Positions 53,406 through 62,784 of a stretch of 64,000 nt of DNA are shown here, one piece after another. This stretch comes from Alteromonas genovensis (GTDB lineage Bacteria > Pseudomonadota > Gammaproteobacteria > Enterobacterales > Alteromonadaceae): contig NZ_JAAAWO010000002.1 in NCBI RefSeq assembly GCF_010500895.1, positions 310,001 to 374,000 on the forward strand, written 5' to 3'. Each line of letters opens with the position of its first letter. Position 1 is the stretch's first letter. A program made the position numbers and the translations under genes. The notes below the pieces were generated by a model. The model was not told where the DNA came from. It saw only the letters and a program-made list of their open reading frames with translations, and ran no database searches.

Positions 53406-54306
53406 ACCTCTAGGGCTGTCTGCTGAGGCAAGTTTGTATCGCTGTCCTGCCGGGGCGGTTAACCATGTGTATCATTTGCGGGATGCTAACCTTAGCGCGG
53501 CGGTAAAATGGCTTGGTGACGATAACTTTAGTGGCGTGAAGCGACGTGAGCAATTTGTACTGCAGCAATCCTTGTCGCGTTTAGGCGCTGCGCCAGCGCC
53601 CATTTGGTTAAGTGCTGATGAAAAAATTTGGGTAGAGCAGTGGATTGATTGTGACGCCAATGAGATAAAACAGGGCAACAGTGCTCAAGAGAGCTCTGTG
53701 CAGAAAAACCATAAGCAGGCAGATAGTCAACCAGAGGCGTTAACACCTCAGCAGATGGCACAGGTGTTAGCACAGCTTCATGCATTACCTGTTAGCGGTC
53801 ACCCTCTGAATTTGTATGGACGTTGGCAGCATTATCTTGAAGTGGCCAACATAACGCCGACAAGTGCATTATTCGATAAAGTATGTGAGCTAAAACACCA
53901 CGTTATTAACAGCGAAAGAGCGTTCTGTGGCGACTCTGATGCCGAAAACAGAAGCAATGATAGTGTGACCGAGAGCGACATCGTTATTTGCCACAACGAT
54001 TTATTGAGAGCTCACGTATTAAAAGCGACAGCCTCGCCCCCTCTACTGATTGACTGGGAATACGCAGCTATTGGCAATCGTTATTTCGATGTAGCGTCGT
54101 GTTGTTTAATCAATGGGTTTACAGAAGCCGAAAGCGTTCAGCTAGTTAATACCTACGCCGATGAAATGGGTATTTGCCCACAAAGAGCATCGTCACAGCA
54201 TAAGTTGTTCAGTGACATCGTGCATGTAACCAACGTGTTATGGCGCGCAGCAATGGATGCGACAGCGAATAATGAGACACTTTTGAATGAAAATTCAACG
54301 CATTGA
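53371..54306 (+). CDS. Aminoglycoside phosphotransferase-fold thiamine kinase
   Basis: A 311-residue kinase of the APH/choline kinase fold, starting at ATG 53371 within the end of the permease gene (35-base overlap). The catalytic loop is ICHNDLLRAHVL and the metal motif is IDWEYAAIGNRYFDVAS. A Lys in AAVKWLGDDN probably binds ATP. The usual Asn of the catalytic loop (HNDLxxxN) is His here, so metal binding may differ. It would phosphorylate incoming thiamine, trapping it and leading to TPP. A polar insert (residues about 105-135, rich in Gln, Ser, Lys) is unlike the family. Confidence 0.85.
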   Translation: MTDNQLLQLLHKPLGLSAEASLYRCPAGAVNHVYHLRDANLSAAVKWLGDDNFSGVKRREQFVLQQSLSRLGAAPAPIWLSADEKIWVEQWIDCDANEIKQGNSAQESSVQKNHKQADSQPEALTPQQMAQVLAQLHALPVSGHPLNLYGRWQHYLEVANITPTSALFDKVCELKHHVINSERAFCGDSDAENRSNDSVTESDIVICHNDLLRAHVLKATASPPLLIDWEYAAIGNRYFDVASCCLINGFTEAESVQLVNTYADEMGICPQRASSQHKLFSDIVHVTNVLWRAAMDATANNETLLNENSTH

Positions 54307-54347
54307 GTGTAAATTAAGCATGCGAGCAGGGCAGGTAACAAAAAGGC

Positions 54348-54375
54348 TTTACCTTTTAATTGTCATACGTATAAT
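54348..54375 (+). promoter_or_regulatory. Promoter of tRNA-Trp
   Basis: TTTACC (54348-54353) and a perfect TATAAT (54370-54375) are 16 bases apart, 12 bases before the tRNA, with a GC-rich discriminator (GCGCGC). Confidence 0.65.
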
Positions 54376-54387
54376 GCACAGCGCGCT

Positions 54388-54464
54388 AGGGGTGTAGTTC
54401 GAATTGGTAGAACAGCGGTCTCCAAAACCGATGGTTGGGGGTTCGAGTCCCTCCACCCCTGCCA
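54388..54464 (+). tRNA. tRNA-Trp (CCA anticodon)
   Basis: A 77-base tRNA with encoded CCA. The acceptor AGGGGTG pairs with CACCCCT. The anticodon loop TCTCCAAAA gives CCA. The T arm GGGGGTTCGAGTCCC and D arm TAGTTCGAATTGGTAGAA fit standard positions. Confidence 0.95.
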
Positions 54465-54708
54465 CTTTTCCTCTTGATTTATTCCAATGTTATCTCTCCA
54501 AGCAATAGTGTAACCGCCAATCTATTTCTATATTTTCTTTTTATTCCTATTATTCTGTACCATTTTTTGAACCTGCTTTTTAGTACACTTGCTTTGAACT
54601 GTAATTGTGAATAGTCATTCAATATTTTACGTCATTGCAGTACACTAACCGCACGTGGCTATTTCGCTAATACTGCTTTAAGCATTACACTAATTTTTCG
54701 GTACTTTT

Positions 54709-55302
54709 ATGCTCATTACGCCTTATCAACACGCTGTTTTGCAAGAGATGGGTATTCCCGTTTGGATAAGCAAAGAAGCATATTTTGCTGCAGAAAGTGG
54801 TGAAGTTGGCAGTGCGGCGAGTAAACATTCTGCTAAATTGCACTCCACAGAAATTGCTCAACGAAATGTATCTTCCTCTGTTTCTAGCAAGCCTATTTCA
54901 CAGCAAGAAAAGCAGTCGAGGCTTGATCAGCTAAGAGCCCATGTTGGTGGAGCGTCCGCTCATAAAGAAAATACAGCCGCTAAAGAAAGCATACCCACAA
55001 AAGAAAGCTCAGCCACTAGTAAGCCACAACCCACTCAAAGCGATACTAGCTCTCAGTCTCAACCACTGGGTATACCGCTAAGTGCAAGTCAGAAAGTAGC
55101 AAGTGCAGCGTGGCTTTCTGATCTTACATTAGCTTGCGTACAGCTAGGCCTCTCTTCGAGCCAGGTAAATGTATTTATTGGAACAACACTCAGTATTCAT
55201 AAAAACGCTATAGTTGTACCTGCACCGCCAGAGCAGCTCAATACGCAACAAAAACGCGCGTTATGGAGCGCATTAATCTCAGCAAGCCAGAAAAGCGGGT
55301 AG
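54709..55302 (+). CDS. Putative DNA polymerase III psi subunit (HolD-like), with a long linker
   Basis: A 197-residue protein directly upstream of rimI, the position of holD in many gammaproteobacteria. The N-terminal ITPYQHAVLQEMGIPVWISKEA resembles the E. coli HolD start (a WQLQQLGI-type helix) that binds the tau/gamma complex, and the C-terminal AWLSDLTLACVQLGL and TQQKRALWSALISA resemble its core and terminal helix. Between them lies about 90 residues of low-complexity Ser/Thr/Lys/Gln/Ala. The match is weak and by eye; the context is what carries the call. Confidence 0.55.
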   Translation: MLITPYQHAVLQEMGIPVWISKEAYFAAESGEVGSAASKHSAKLHSTEIAQRNVSSSVSSKPISQQEKQSRLDQLRAHVGGASAHKENTAAKESIPTKESSATSKPQPTQSDTSSQSQPLGIPLSASQKVASAAWLSDLTLACVQLGLSSSQVNVFIGTTLSIHKNAIVVPAPPEQLNTQQKRALWSALISASQKSG

Positions 55303-55308
55303 GCGCGG

Positions 55309-55770
55309 GTGCTTAAATTACGAATAGTAAACTCGAATACGCCATTAGACACTCTTAGCGAGGCCCATCGCATCCACGAGTCTGTGCAGGTGGAACCATG
55401 GTCTTTTGCTACTTTTGAAGATTGCCTTACAGCACCTTATTACGGCGTATTCGCTTACCTCAACGAAGAGGTTGTGGGGTTCGCCATTGTGCTTGAAGTG
55501 CTGTCAGAAGCTACGTTAATGGATATTGCTGTAGACAAAAAAGCAAGAGGTAAAGGACTTGGTAAAGCGCTGCTTAACTTTGTACTAGAGCAATCTAAAC
55601 GTCGCAGCATGGATGAGATGTGGCTTGACGTGAGAGAAAGTAATGAAGTTGCTATTTCACTTTATAAACGGCTGGGATTTTCCTATATAGATACACGGAA
55701 AAATTACTATCCCACAGAAATAGGCAGAGAGAATGCCTTAGTAATGAAGTGGTGTAGTGCTAAGCAGTAG
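55309..55770 (+). CDS. rimI: Ribosomal protein S18 alanine N-acetyltransferase RimI
   Basis: A 153-residue GNAT enzyme starting at GTG, six bases after the preceding stop. Motif A (MDIAVDKKARGKGLGKALLNFVLEQ) and motif B (LYKRLGFSYIDTRKNYYPT) match RimI, including the terminal tyrosine segment that contacts the S18 N-terminus. E VEPWSF in the N-terminal part is also typical. It acetylates the N-terminal alanine of ribosomal protein S18. Confidence 0.9.
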   Translation: MLKLRIVNSNTPLDTLSEAHRIHESVQVEPWSFATFEDCLTAPYYGVFAYLNEEVVGFAIVLEVLSEATLMDIAVDKKARGKGLGKALLNFVLEQSKRRSMDEMWLDVRESNEVAISLYKRLGFSYIDTRKNYYPTEIGRENALVMKWCSAKQ

Positions 55771-55881
55771 AGTGTGTCATTTCTTCTGTATTTAAATAAT
55801 ACGTAATGTCGATAGCAAATAAGTTCCATTATAGCGATTAAGCCCAAAGGTGGCTTGGCCTATTTGACTGTAACTAAAAGT

Positions 55882-55895
55882 TGACCATTTGGTCA
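55882..55895. promoter_or_regulatory. Palindrome upstream of the EamA exporter gene
   Basis: TGACCA and TGGTCA flank a two-base spacer, 120 bases before the exporter start. Short dyads of the form TGACC-N-GGTCA are common targets of TetR-type repressors. No TetR gene is in the window. Confidence 0.35.
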
Positions 55896-56014
55896 TATTT
55901 CGTTTTTCATTTTTCCTTGCTTCATTTCAATTAGCCAAGCTTTACCTTATAGTCGCGCCCATTATAGATAATACCAATACGTCGCAACAGCGCAAATGAA
56001 GTCAATTGGATCTA

Positions 56015-56941
56015 ATGACCATGCAACACACCTCCACAATAGATAAAACCCAGTCTAAAGGCATTAAAATGCTTTTAGTTGCCGTGCTGTGCTTGGGGTT
56101 TAACTGGCCTGGAATGAAAGTAGGGTTAGAGATAGTTTCTCCGCTTTGGATGGTGAGTTTACGTTTTTTACTCAGTTTGCCTGTATTGGCTCTTTTTGTA
56201 ATTTTAACCAAAAAGCGTTTTCCAATACTTAATCGCAAAGATAGATCAGTGATTCTTGTCGTTGCACTTTTTCAATTTATTTTATCAATGGGCTTAATAA
56301 CGGTCTCCCTGCAGTTTATCCCTGCAGGAACGGCAAGTATTCTCATCTATACTACGCCACTATGGATGTTGCTAATTGATACCTTATGGTACAAGCAGCG
56401 AGCAGCTGCAAAGCGACTCATATTGACCGCGGTTTCTACTGTTGGCTGCGCCATGATCTTGTTTGCTTCTGGCGAACCTGGAGCGCGCATACCTTTGTTG
56501 GGAATGTTAGTTGCCTCTGCTCTTTGGGCAGTGGCAATCCGCAGAGTGTCATTTCACAAGTGGCAGGGCAGTGTCATTGAGGCTGTTTTTTGGCAGTTTG
56601 CTATTGCAGGATTCGCCATGGTTGGATTGGCGTTGGCTTTTGAGCCCATTCCTGATTTTGCCTCATACACATGGGCAGATTGGCTATTGCTAACATACAT
56701 TGGCCCGGTGGCTACGGGTCTAGGGTTCGGCTTAATGGTCGCTGCTGGGCCCAAACTTGCTCCAGAAAAAATAGTGCTTATTTCTACGCTTACGCCGATA
56801 GTTGGCTATGTAAGTTCAGTGGTGATTTTACAGGAAGCGCTATTGCCAATGGTGGTTGCTGGTGCGGTATTAATGATTTCTGCACTGATTATGAATGGGT
56901 TATCACCGCAAATGCTAAAAAAAGTGTTCAAGTTACCTTAG
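56015..56941 (+). CDS. DMT superfamily (EamA) transporter
   Basis: A 308-residue inner-membrane protein with ten hydrophobic segments in two repeats. The opening GFNWPGMKVGLEIVSPLWMVSLRF is the usual EamA motif (FNWP...PL..ss.RF). Members export metabolites, often amino acids or drugs, and the substrate cannot be told. Starts at 56015 and 56021 are both plausible; a TTG at 56006 is less so. Nothing adjacent gives a function, apart from the palindrome upstream. Confidence 0.85.
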   Translation: MTMQHTSTIDKTQSKGIKMLLVAVLCLGFNWPGMKVGLEIVSPLWMVSLRFLLSLPVLALFVILTKKRFPILNRKDRSVILVVALFQFILSMGLITVSLQFIPAGTASILIYTTPLWMLLIDTLWYKQRAAAKRLILTAVSTVGCAMILFASGEPGARIPLLGMLVASALWAVAIRRVSFHKWQGSVIEAVFWQFAIAGFAMVGLALAFEPIPDFASYTWADWLLLTYIGPVATGLGFGLMVAAGPKLAPEKIVLISTLTPIVGYVSSVVILQEALLPMVVAGAVLMISALIMNGLSPQMLKKVFKLP

Positions 56942-57012
56942 GGCACTATGTCATTTGTAACATTGATCATGCCGTTACATGCACTGTTATTAAAAAATAA
57001 TTTTGCTCCTCG

Positions 57013-58770
57013 TTAGCTTTCCTCTGCACGAATTATACGATTACGGCCTTTATTCTTTGCTGTGTAAAGCGCTTTATCTGCACGTCTAAATGCGTCTACC
57101 ACGTCGATAGGCCCAGTACACATGGTCCAGCCTATACTGGAAGCCACTTTTCTATCTTCTATCTCAGTGATAGATAGCTCATTGATGCTGTTGTGAATAC
57201 TGTGCAGGGTCATATAGAACCTATTGTCATTCATATCCCTTGCTATGATTGCAAACTCTTCGCCACCAAATCGACCAGCTAGCAGGCTATCGCTGTTAAA
57301 GGCTGCCAGTACATTTGCAGCTTTTTTCAGAACAATATCACCCACTTCATGGCCATAAGTGTCATTTATATTTTTAAAGTGATCGAGGTCGATGAGCGCT
57401 ATCGCAATAACTTTTTCATCGCCCGTAGCCTCTGCAAAGCTAGCGTCCACAAATAAGTCTACACTCCTTCTATTTGGGAGATTAGTCAGCGTATCTTTAG
57501 ATGCTAATTCAGCAAGCATCGTATTGGAGCGCTCAAGCTCTTTGGTTCTCTCTTTAACTAGCGACTCGAGTATGGAAGTTTGTTCACTTCTCATTTGTGC
57601 CACTTCTTTTTCTGCATCTCTTTCTTTTTGTAATAATTTTACTAAATAATTCGAGGTGATCACTATCATAAACACGCAGGTCAGTAAGATCCCAGCCATG
57701 AAAGTCGCGACAGGGTCCCAGGTTGAGAGTGTATTATTGAGCGCGATAATTACCAAAAACAAAGAACTTACTGCTATGGGTAACATGGCGATTGCAAAGC
57801 GTTTTGCTATGTCTGACCCTCGCTTATGCTCCACTATAATTACCACAACAGAAATTATTAGGTAGGGGAAGAACAGTAAAACGGGAAGCCGCAACGCTAA
57901 ATCTAATCCTAAGGTTTGCCATACAGCGATCCCAATAAGCGGCAGTAAATAGCAAAACCACTTGATAAATTTTTCACCGTAAATTTGTCGGCCTGGTCTT
58001 TTTAATACCGTTACTATCACCCCGAAGGCAGAAAGTAGCAGTGCGTAAATACTGACTGCGTAGCTGATGTCATTAAGTTCAGGGGTTTGAGGCCATAGTA
58101 TTTCAAACGCGTAACCGAACACTCTGAAAAACCAAAAGGTGGTTGCAAAGATAAAAACCGCGAAGCTTAAAAACGCAATTTTGCGCGTGGCAAAAAAGAC
58201 CAAAAATGACAGGGCAGTCAATATGGCCATGGCACCGAAAAATGCCATGTCTCGCTGTAGGGTATCGACATAGTCATTAATCACTTTCTCTGGTGTGGCA
58301 AGAGAGAAGTTGTAGCGAAGAATTTCACCCCGCATATGGCCGGTAAACGTCACGCTGTCATTAGCGGGTAATATAGATGGGAAGTGATAATTCGGTAGGT
58401 TAATCTCTCTTGTAGAAAAGGGGAGTGCATCACCGGTTTTCCACACACGGTTCCCGTCTGAAACCTGTAAATACTTAATAGCAGGGAACGTTACGTTAAA
58501 CCACACTGGCGTTGGACTGCTGTGATTGCTTGCCACTTCTACTCTAAAGTGCAGATATTGATTAGGCTTTCTTTCTAAGCTATGGGGGTCATCAACCCAA
58601 TTTTCATGACCACTTAATTCCGCGGTATTAGAGATGGCGAACTCTGCATGTTCAGTAAGCGTTAATTCTTCGTTGATATCAGTGAAAAGAACATAACCGT
58701 TTACCGAAAAAACAAACATGCTGTATAGAACTAATGTTAAAAACAGTTTCAACTTCACCATCGAAAACAT
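57013..58770 (-). CDS. Diguanylate cyclase with 7TMR-DISM sensor
   Basis: A 585-residue inner-membrane protein. An N-terminal signal anchor leads to a periplasmic 7TMR-DISM extracellular domain (about 25-170, with the WFNVTFPAIKYLQVSD and GHMRGEILRYNFSL elements). Seven membrane segments follow (about 175-385), then a coiled coil (VAQMRSEQTSILESLVKERTKELERSN), and a GGDEF domain with FGGEEF at 501-506. The active site is intact, so it should make c-di-GMP. The RxxD inhibitory site is replaced by SDSL, so product inhibition at that site is unlikely. No partner gene is near. Confidence 0.93.
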   Translation of the reverse strand: MFSMVKLKLFLTLVLYSMFVFSVNGYVLFTDINEELTLTEHAEFAISNTAELSGHENWVDDPHSLERKPNQYLHFRVEVASNHSSPTPVWFNVTFPAIKYLQVSDGNRVWKTGDALPFSTREINLPNYHFPSILPANDSVTFTGHMRGEILRYNFSLATPEKVINDYVDTLQRDMAFFGAMAILTALSFLVFFATRKIAFLSFAVFIFATTFWFFRVFGYAFEILWPQTPELNDISYAVSIYALLLSAFGVIVTVLKRPGRQIYGEKFIKWFCYLLPLIGIAVWQTLGLDLALRLPVLLFFPYLIISVVVIIVEHKRGSDIAKRFAIAMLPIAVSSLFLVIIALNNTLSTWDPVATFMAGILLTCVFMIVITSNYLVKLLQKERDAEKEVAQMRSEQTSILESLVKERTKELERSNTMLAELASKDTLTNLPNRRSVDLFVDASFAEATGDEKVIAIALIDLDHFKNINDTYGHEVGDIVLKKAANVLAAFNSDSLLAGRFGGEEFAIIARDMNDNRFYMTLHSIHNSINELSITEIEDRKVASSIGWTMCTGPIDVVDAFRRADKALYTAKNKGRNRIIRAEES

Positions 58771-59213
58771 CCTTATATCTATTAATAGTAGCTATACCGC
58801 CTATCGCAGTCCAATTCAAAATGACCCTGGGTTTGCCAATATGTTAACTCTTAATTCCTTCTTACCTGCACTTGTGTGATGGAGCAGAAATTTCCAAGTC
58901 TAACAATAATTTCTAATGGTATCAGAAAATAGCATTGTGCAGTCTATGAAAATTGAAGGCATCAAATCTCAAACAATATCGCCCTTCCATGATGATGTCC
59001 GATGTAGAATAGATTCTGCTAACATTTCTTGAAACAGGGCTCTACTGTTACCGACGGTAAGATGCTAAAATCACCTGCAATTAATACACCACCCGAATTT
59101 TGCTTTTCCATTGCATTTGCTAAATGGAAATTCAATGGATTGTGGTTCAAATGTCGGAGTCGAGTTGACTAATCAACACGGCGTCCAAACGCACAGAAAA
59201 AAGATTATTATTA
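58771..59213 (+). other. Gap between the diguanylate cyclase and prfC
   Basis: A 443-base divergent promoter region. It holds a 13-base perfect palindrome TTACCGACGGTAA (59048-59060) and an inverted repeat TCCATTG/CAATGGA about 59107-59140. No coding frame or promoter was identified with confidence. Confidence 0.5.
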
Positions 59214-60803
59214 ATGTCAGATCTAAAGCTTCTTGAAGAAATAGGAAAGCGACGCACGTTCGCGATCATTTCACACCCTGATGCGGGTAAAACCACCATC
59301 ACTGAAAAAGTATTGTTGTTCGGCAGTGCTCTTCAAACCGCAGGTACGGTTAAAGGGAAAAAGTCAGGCCAGCATGCCAAATCAGATTGGATGGAAATGG
59401 AAAAAGAACGTGGTATCTCTGTGACGACCTCGGTTATGCAATTTCCTTACAACGATCATTTAGTGAACCTACTCGATACCCCGGGGCACGAAGATTTCTC
59501 CGAAGATACTTATCGTACGCTTACCGCCGTTGACTCCTGCTTAATGGTTATTGATGCCGCGAAAGGGGTAGAAGATAGAACCCGTAAGTTGATGGAAGTT
59601 ACTCGACTGCGCGACACGCCAATCGTTACCTTCATGAACAAGCTGGACCGTGATATACGCGACCCGTTAGAGCTTCTCGATGAAGTTGAAACCGAGCTAG
59701 ATATACTGTGCGCCCCCATTACATGGCCCATTGGCAGCGGAAAGCGATTTAAAGGTATTTATCATCTTTATCGCGACGAAACCGTGTTGTACCAAAGTGG
59801 TCAGGGTCACACCATTCAGGAAGTACGCACTATTAAAGGCTTGAATAACCCTGAGCTTGATGATGCAGTCAGTAGTGAGTTAGCAGATACACTGCGCGAT
59901 GAACTTGAATTAGTGCGCGGTGCGTCAAACGACTTCGACAAAGAGTTGTTCTTAGAGGGGCAATTAACCCCCGTATTTTTTGGCACTGCACTAGGTAACT
60001 TTGGTGTTGACCACATGCTCGATGGCTTAGTTGAGTGGGCCCCTGAGCCTCTAGGTCGTGAGACAGAGTCAGGGAAAGTTGACAGCAAAGACGCCAAGTT
60101 CAGTGGATTTGTATTTAAAATACAAGCTAACATGGACCCGAAACACCGTGACCGCATTGCGTTTTGCCGAATTGTGTCGGGTAAGTACGAAAAAGGCATG
60201 AAAATGCGCAACAGCCGGTTAGGCAAAGATGTTCGTATTTCTGATGCGCTTACGTTTTTAGCCGGCGACCGCTCTTTACTTGAAGAGGCCTATGCGGGTG
60301 ACATTATTGGTTTACACAACCACGGTACTATCCGTATTGGCGATACCTTTACATCCGGTGATAACTATCGATTTAGCGGTATTCCTAATTTCGCTCCTGA
60401 ACTATTTAAACGCATTCGCTTAAAAGATCCCCTCAAGCAAAAGCAACTGTTGAAAGGCCTTATACAGCTTTCAGAAGAAGGCGCGGTTCAGGTGTTTCGT
60501 CCGCTCGCGAATAACGACCTAATTGTTGGCGCCGTTGGTGTGCTTCAGTTTGATGTGGTGGTTGCTCGTCTTAAAGCCGAGTACAACGTTGAAGCCTTGT
60601 ATGAGCACATCAATGTAAGCACAGCGCGCTGGGTTTACTCTGATAACGAGAAAAAACTCGATGAGTTTCGTCGAAAGGGTGAGCAAAACCTTGCACTAGA
60701 TGGCGGGGATAACCTCACTTACATTGCACCGACTATGGTGAACCTTCAGTTAGCGCAAGAGCGCTACCCAGACATTCAGTTTACGAACACCCGCGAAAAT
60801 TAA
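59214..60803 (+). CDS. prfC: Peptide chain release factor 3
   Basis: A 529-residue translational GTPase that recycles RF1 and RF2 from the ribosome. G motifs are complete: [10 protein letters not shown] (G1), RGISVTTSV (G2), [11 protein letters not shown] (G3), MNKLDRDI (G4). Domains II and III follow to the end ([22 protein letters not shown]). The length matches E. coli RF3. It is followed by argS after nine bases, so the two are probably cotranscribed. Confidence 0.97.
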   Translation: MSDLKLLEEIGKRRTFAIISHPDAGKTTITEKVLLFGSALQTAGTVKGKKSGQHAKSDWMEMEKERGISVTTSVMQFPYNDHLVNLLDTPGHEDFSEDTYRTLTAVDSCLMVIDAAKGVEDRTRKLMEVTRLRDTPIVTFMNKLDRDIRDPLELLDEVETELDILCAPITWPIGSGKRFKGIYHLYRDETVLYQSGQGHTIQEVRTIKGLNNPELDDAVSSELADTLRDELELVRGASNDFDKELFLEGQLTPVFFGTALGNFGVDHMLDGLVEWAPEPLGRETESGKVDSKDAKFSGFVFKIQANMDPKHRDRIAFCRIVSGKYEKGMKMRNSRLGKDVRISDALTFLAGDRSLLEEAYAGDIIGLHNHGTIRIGDTFTSGDNYRFSGIPNFAPELFKRIRLKDPLKQKQLLKGLIQLSEEGAVQVFRPLANNDLIVGAVGVLQFDVVVARLKAEYNVEALYEHINVSTARWVYSDNEKKLDEFRRKGEQNLALDGGDNLTYIAPTMVNLQLAQERYPDIQFTNTREN

Positions 60804-60812
60804 GAACACACT

Positions 60813-62543
60813 ATGAATATACATGCTCTATTAGTTAACCGATTCAGCGAAGCACTTCAAAAAATGGGCGTTGAAAACGCGCCTATTCCCGTTTCTCGCA
60901 GTGCTCGTCCAGAATTTGGTGAGTATCAGTTTAACGGCGCTATGGCGCTGGCTAAGCAATTGCGCAAAAAACCTCGCGATATTGCAGATAACATCGTCGA
61001 AATAGTTGAACTTGACGACGTATCTTCAAAATTAGAAGTAGCCGGCCCGGGGTTTATCAACATTCACTTGAGTGACGAATGGCTTGCTAGCCAATGTGAA
61101 ATTTCACTTGCTGATCCTCGCCTTGGCATCGCTGAGTCGGATGAACAAAATATCGTCGTTGACTACTCTTCACCAAACTTAGCCAAAGAAATGCACGTGG
61201 GGCATTTGCGAACCACTATTATTGGTGACGCGGTAGTGAAAGTGCTTGAGTTTTTAGGGCATAAGGTTATTCGCCAAAACCACATGGGTGACTGGGGTAC
61301 GCAGTTTGGCATGCTGTTGGCACACCTGTCTGACAAGCTTCAAGAAGAAGTGGCTGAAACCGCGCTGTCTGACCTAGAAGACTTTTATCGCGAAGCCAAA
61401 GTTCGTTTTGATGACGAAGAGGGGTTTGCCGACCGTGCTAGAGAGTACGTAGTGAAACTTCAAGGCGGCGACGAGAAATGTTTAGCGCTTTGGGAGAAGT
61501 TTATCGATGTATCGATTACTCACTCAGAAGAAGTGTACAAAAAGCTTAATGTCAGTCTAACCCGCAACGATATTATGGGTGAATCGGCGTACAACAGCGA
61601 TCTGGCCAATGTCATTGCCGACCTTAAATCAAAAGGGATTGCGGTTGAAGATCAAGGTGCTCAGGTGGTGTTTATTCCTGAACTTGCCGACAAAGAAGGT
61701 AATCCTGCTGTTTATATCGTTCAAAAATCTGGCGGCGGATACCTGTATGCCACTACCGACCTTGCAGCAATGCGCTATCGCAGCGGTAAGTTAAATGCCG
61801 ACCGCACACTGATACTTACCGATGCCCGTCAGGCGTTGCATTTTAAGCAAACTGAAATTGTAGGCCGCAAAGCGGGCTTTATGCTTGAAACACAAACCTA
61901 TGAGCACTGTCCGTTTGGTATGATGTTAGGCAGCGATGGCAAGCCCTTTAAAACGCGTACGGGTGGAACGGTTAAGTTGGTAGAACTGCTTGACGAAGCT
62001 ATTGAGCGCGCAGGTAAACTGATTGCAGAACGTGACAACGATTTAAGCGAAGACGAACTGAATGAAGTTGCTTACAAAGTAGGTATTGGTGCGGTGAAGT
62101 ATGCCGACCTATCTAAGAACCGTACCACTGACTATATGTTTAACTGGGACTCCATGTTGAGTTTTGAAGGCAACACAGCGCCTTACCTACAGTATGCTTA
62201 TACTCGAGTGAAAAGTTTATTTAGAAAGGCTGGGGTAGACATGGCGTCTATGCCGGTTGATATCTCATTGGTGGAAAAACAGGAGCATGCGCTAGCTGTA
62301 CTTCTTTTACAATTTGAAGAAGTTATCAGCATGGTGTCTCGTGAGGCCACGCCGCATATTCTTTGTACCTACCTGTACGATGTGGCATCGGCATTTATGA
62401 CGTTTTATGAGGCGTGCCCAATGCTTAAAGACGGCATAGAGCCAACAACTCGCGACAGTCGATTGGCATTGTCAGCTTTAGTTGCCAATACGTTGGAAAA
62501 AGGTTTGACCCTTCTTGGTATTGAAACACTAGAAAAAATGTAA
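60813..62543 (+). CDS. argS: Arginyl-tRNA synthetase
   Basis: A 576-residue class I synthetase. The N-terminal additional domain (1-110) is followed by the HIGH signature as HVGH in DYSSPNLAKEMHVGHLRTTIIGD, the catalytic core with GSDGKPFKTRTGGTVKLVELL in the place of KMSKS, and the anticodon-binding domain with the DALR motif near the C-terminus (FMTFYEACPML, ending ALVANTLEKGLTLLGI). The length matches E. coli ArgRS (577). Confidence 0.97.
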   Translation: MNIHALLVNRFSEALQKMGVENAPIPVSRSARPEFGEYQFNGAMALAKQLRKKPRDIADNIVEIVELDDVSSKLEVAGPGFINIHLSDEWLASQCEISLADPRLGIAESDEQNIVVDYSSPNLAKEMHVGHLRTTIIGDAVVKVLEFLGHKVIRQNHMGDWGTQFGMLLAHLSDKLQEEVAETALSDLEDFYREAKVRFDDEEGFADRAREYVVKLQGGDEKCLALWEKFIDVSITHSEEVYKKLNVSLTRNDIMGESAYNSDLANVIADLKSKGIAVEDQGAQVVFIPELADKEGNPAVYIVQKSGGGYLYATTDLAAMRYRSGKLNADRTLILTDARQALHFKQTEIVGRKAGFMLETQTYEHCPFGMMLGSDGKPFKTRTGGTVKLVELLDEAIERAGKLIAERDNDLSEDELNEVAYKVGIGAVKYADLSKNRTTDYMFNWDSMLSFEGNTAPYLQYAYTRVKSLFRKAGVDMASMPVDISLVEKQEHALAVLLLQFEEVISMVSREATPHILCTYLYDVASAFMTFYEACPMLKDGIEPTTRDSRLALSALVANTLEKGLTLLGIETLEKM

Positions 62544-62587
62544 TCTACGTCATACATTGCACAGTACAAAGCATAAGTATGAAAAAG

Positions 62588-62620
62588 AAGGCTGACAGTA
62601 ATGTCAGCCTTTTCTTTTTT
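62588..62620 (+). terminator. Terminator after argS
   Basis: AAGGCTGACA (62588-62597) and TGTCAGCCTT (62602-62611) form a perfect ten-base-pair stem with a GTAA loop, followed by a T-rich tract. Confidence 0.93.
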
Positions 62621-62784
62621 GTAAGTCAGGTCAACACGATTTCTTCTTTATGGGTGAAAGCTTAGTTTAAAAAGCTTATATCGAAGAAGCTATACCGATA
62701 GCTACTTATGCCGATAAAATTCCATACAAATCAAAACTGATGCTGAAAACAGTTTTAAATGACAGAACAACAATAGGAAAACCA

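Larger units (their letters stand above)
54307..54708 (+). other. Gap between the thiamine kinase and the HolD-like gene
   Basis: This 402-base stretch holds tRNA-Trp and its promoter. The rest, after the tRNA, is AT-rich and shows no gene or clear terminator. Confidence 0.5.
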
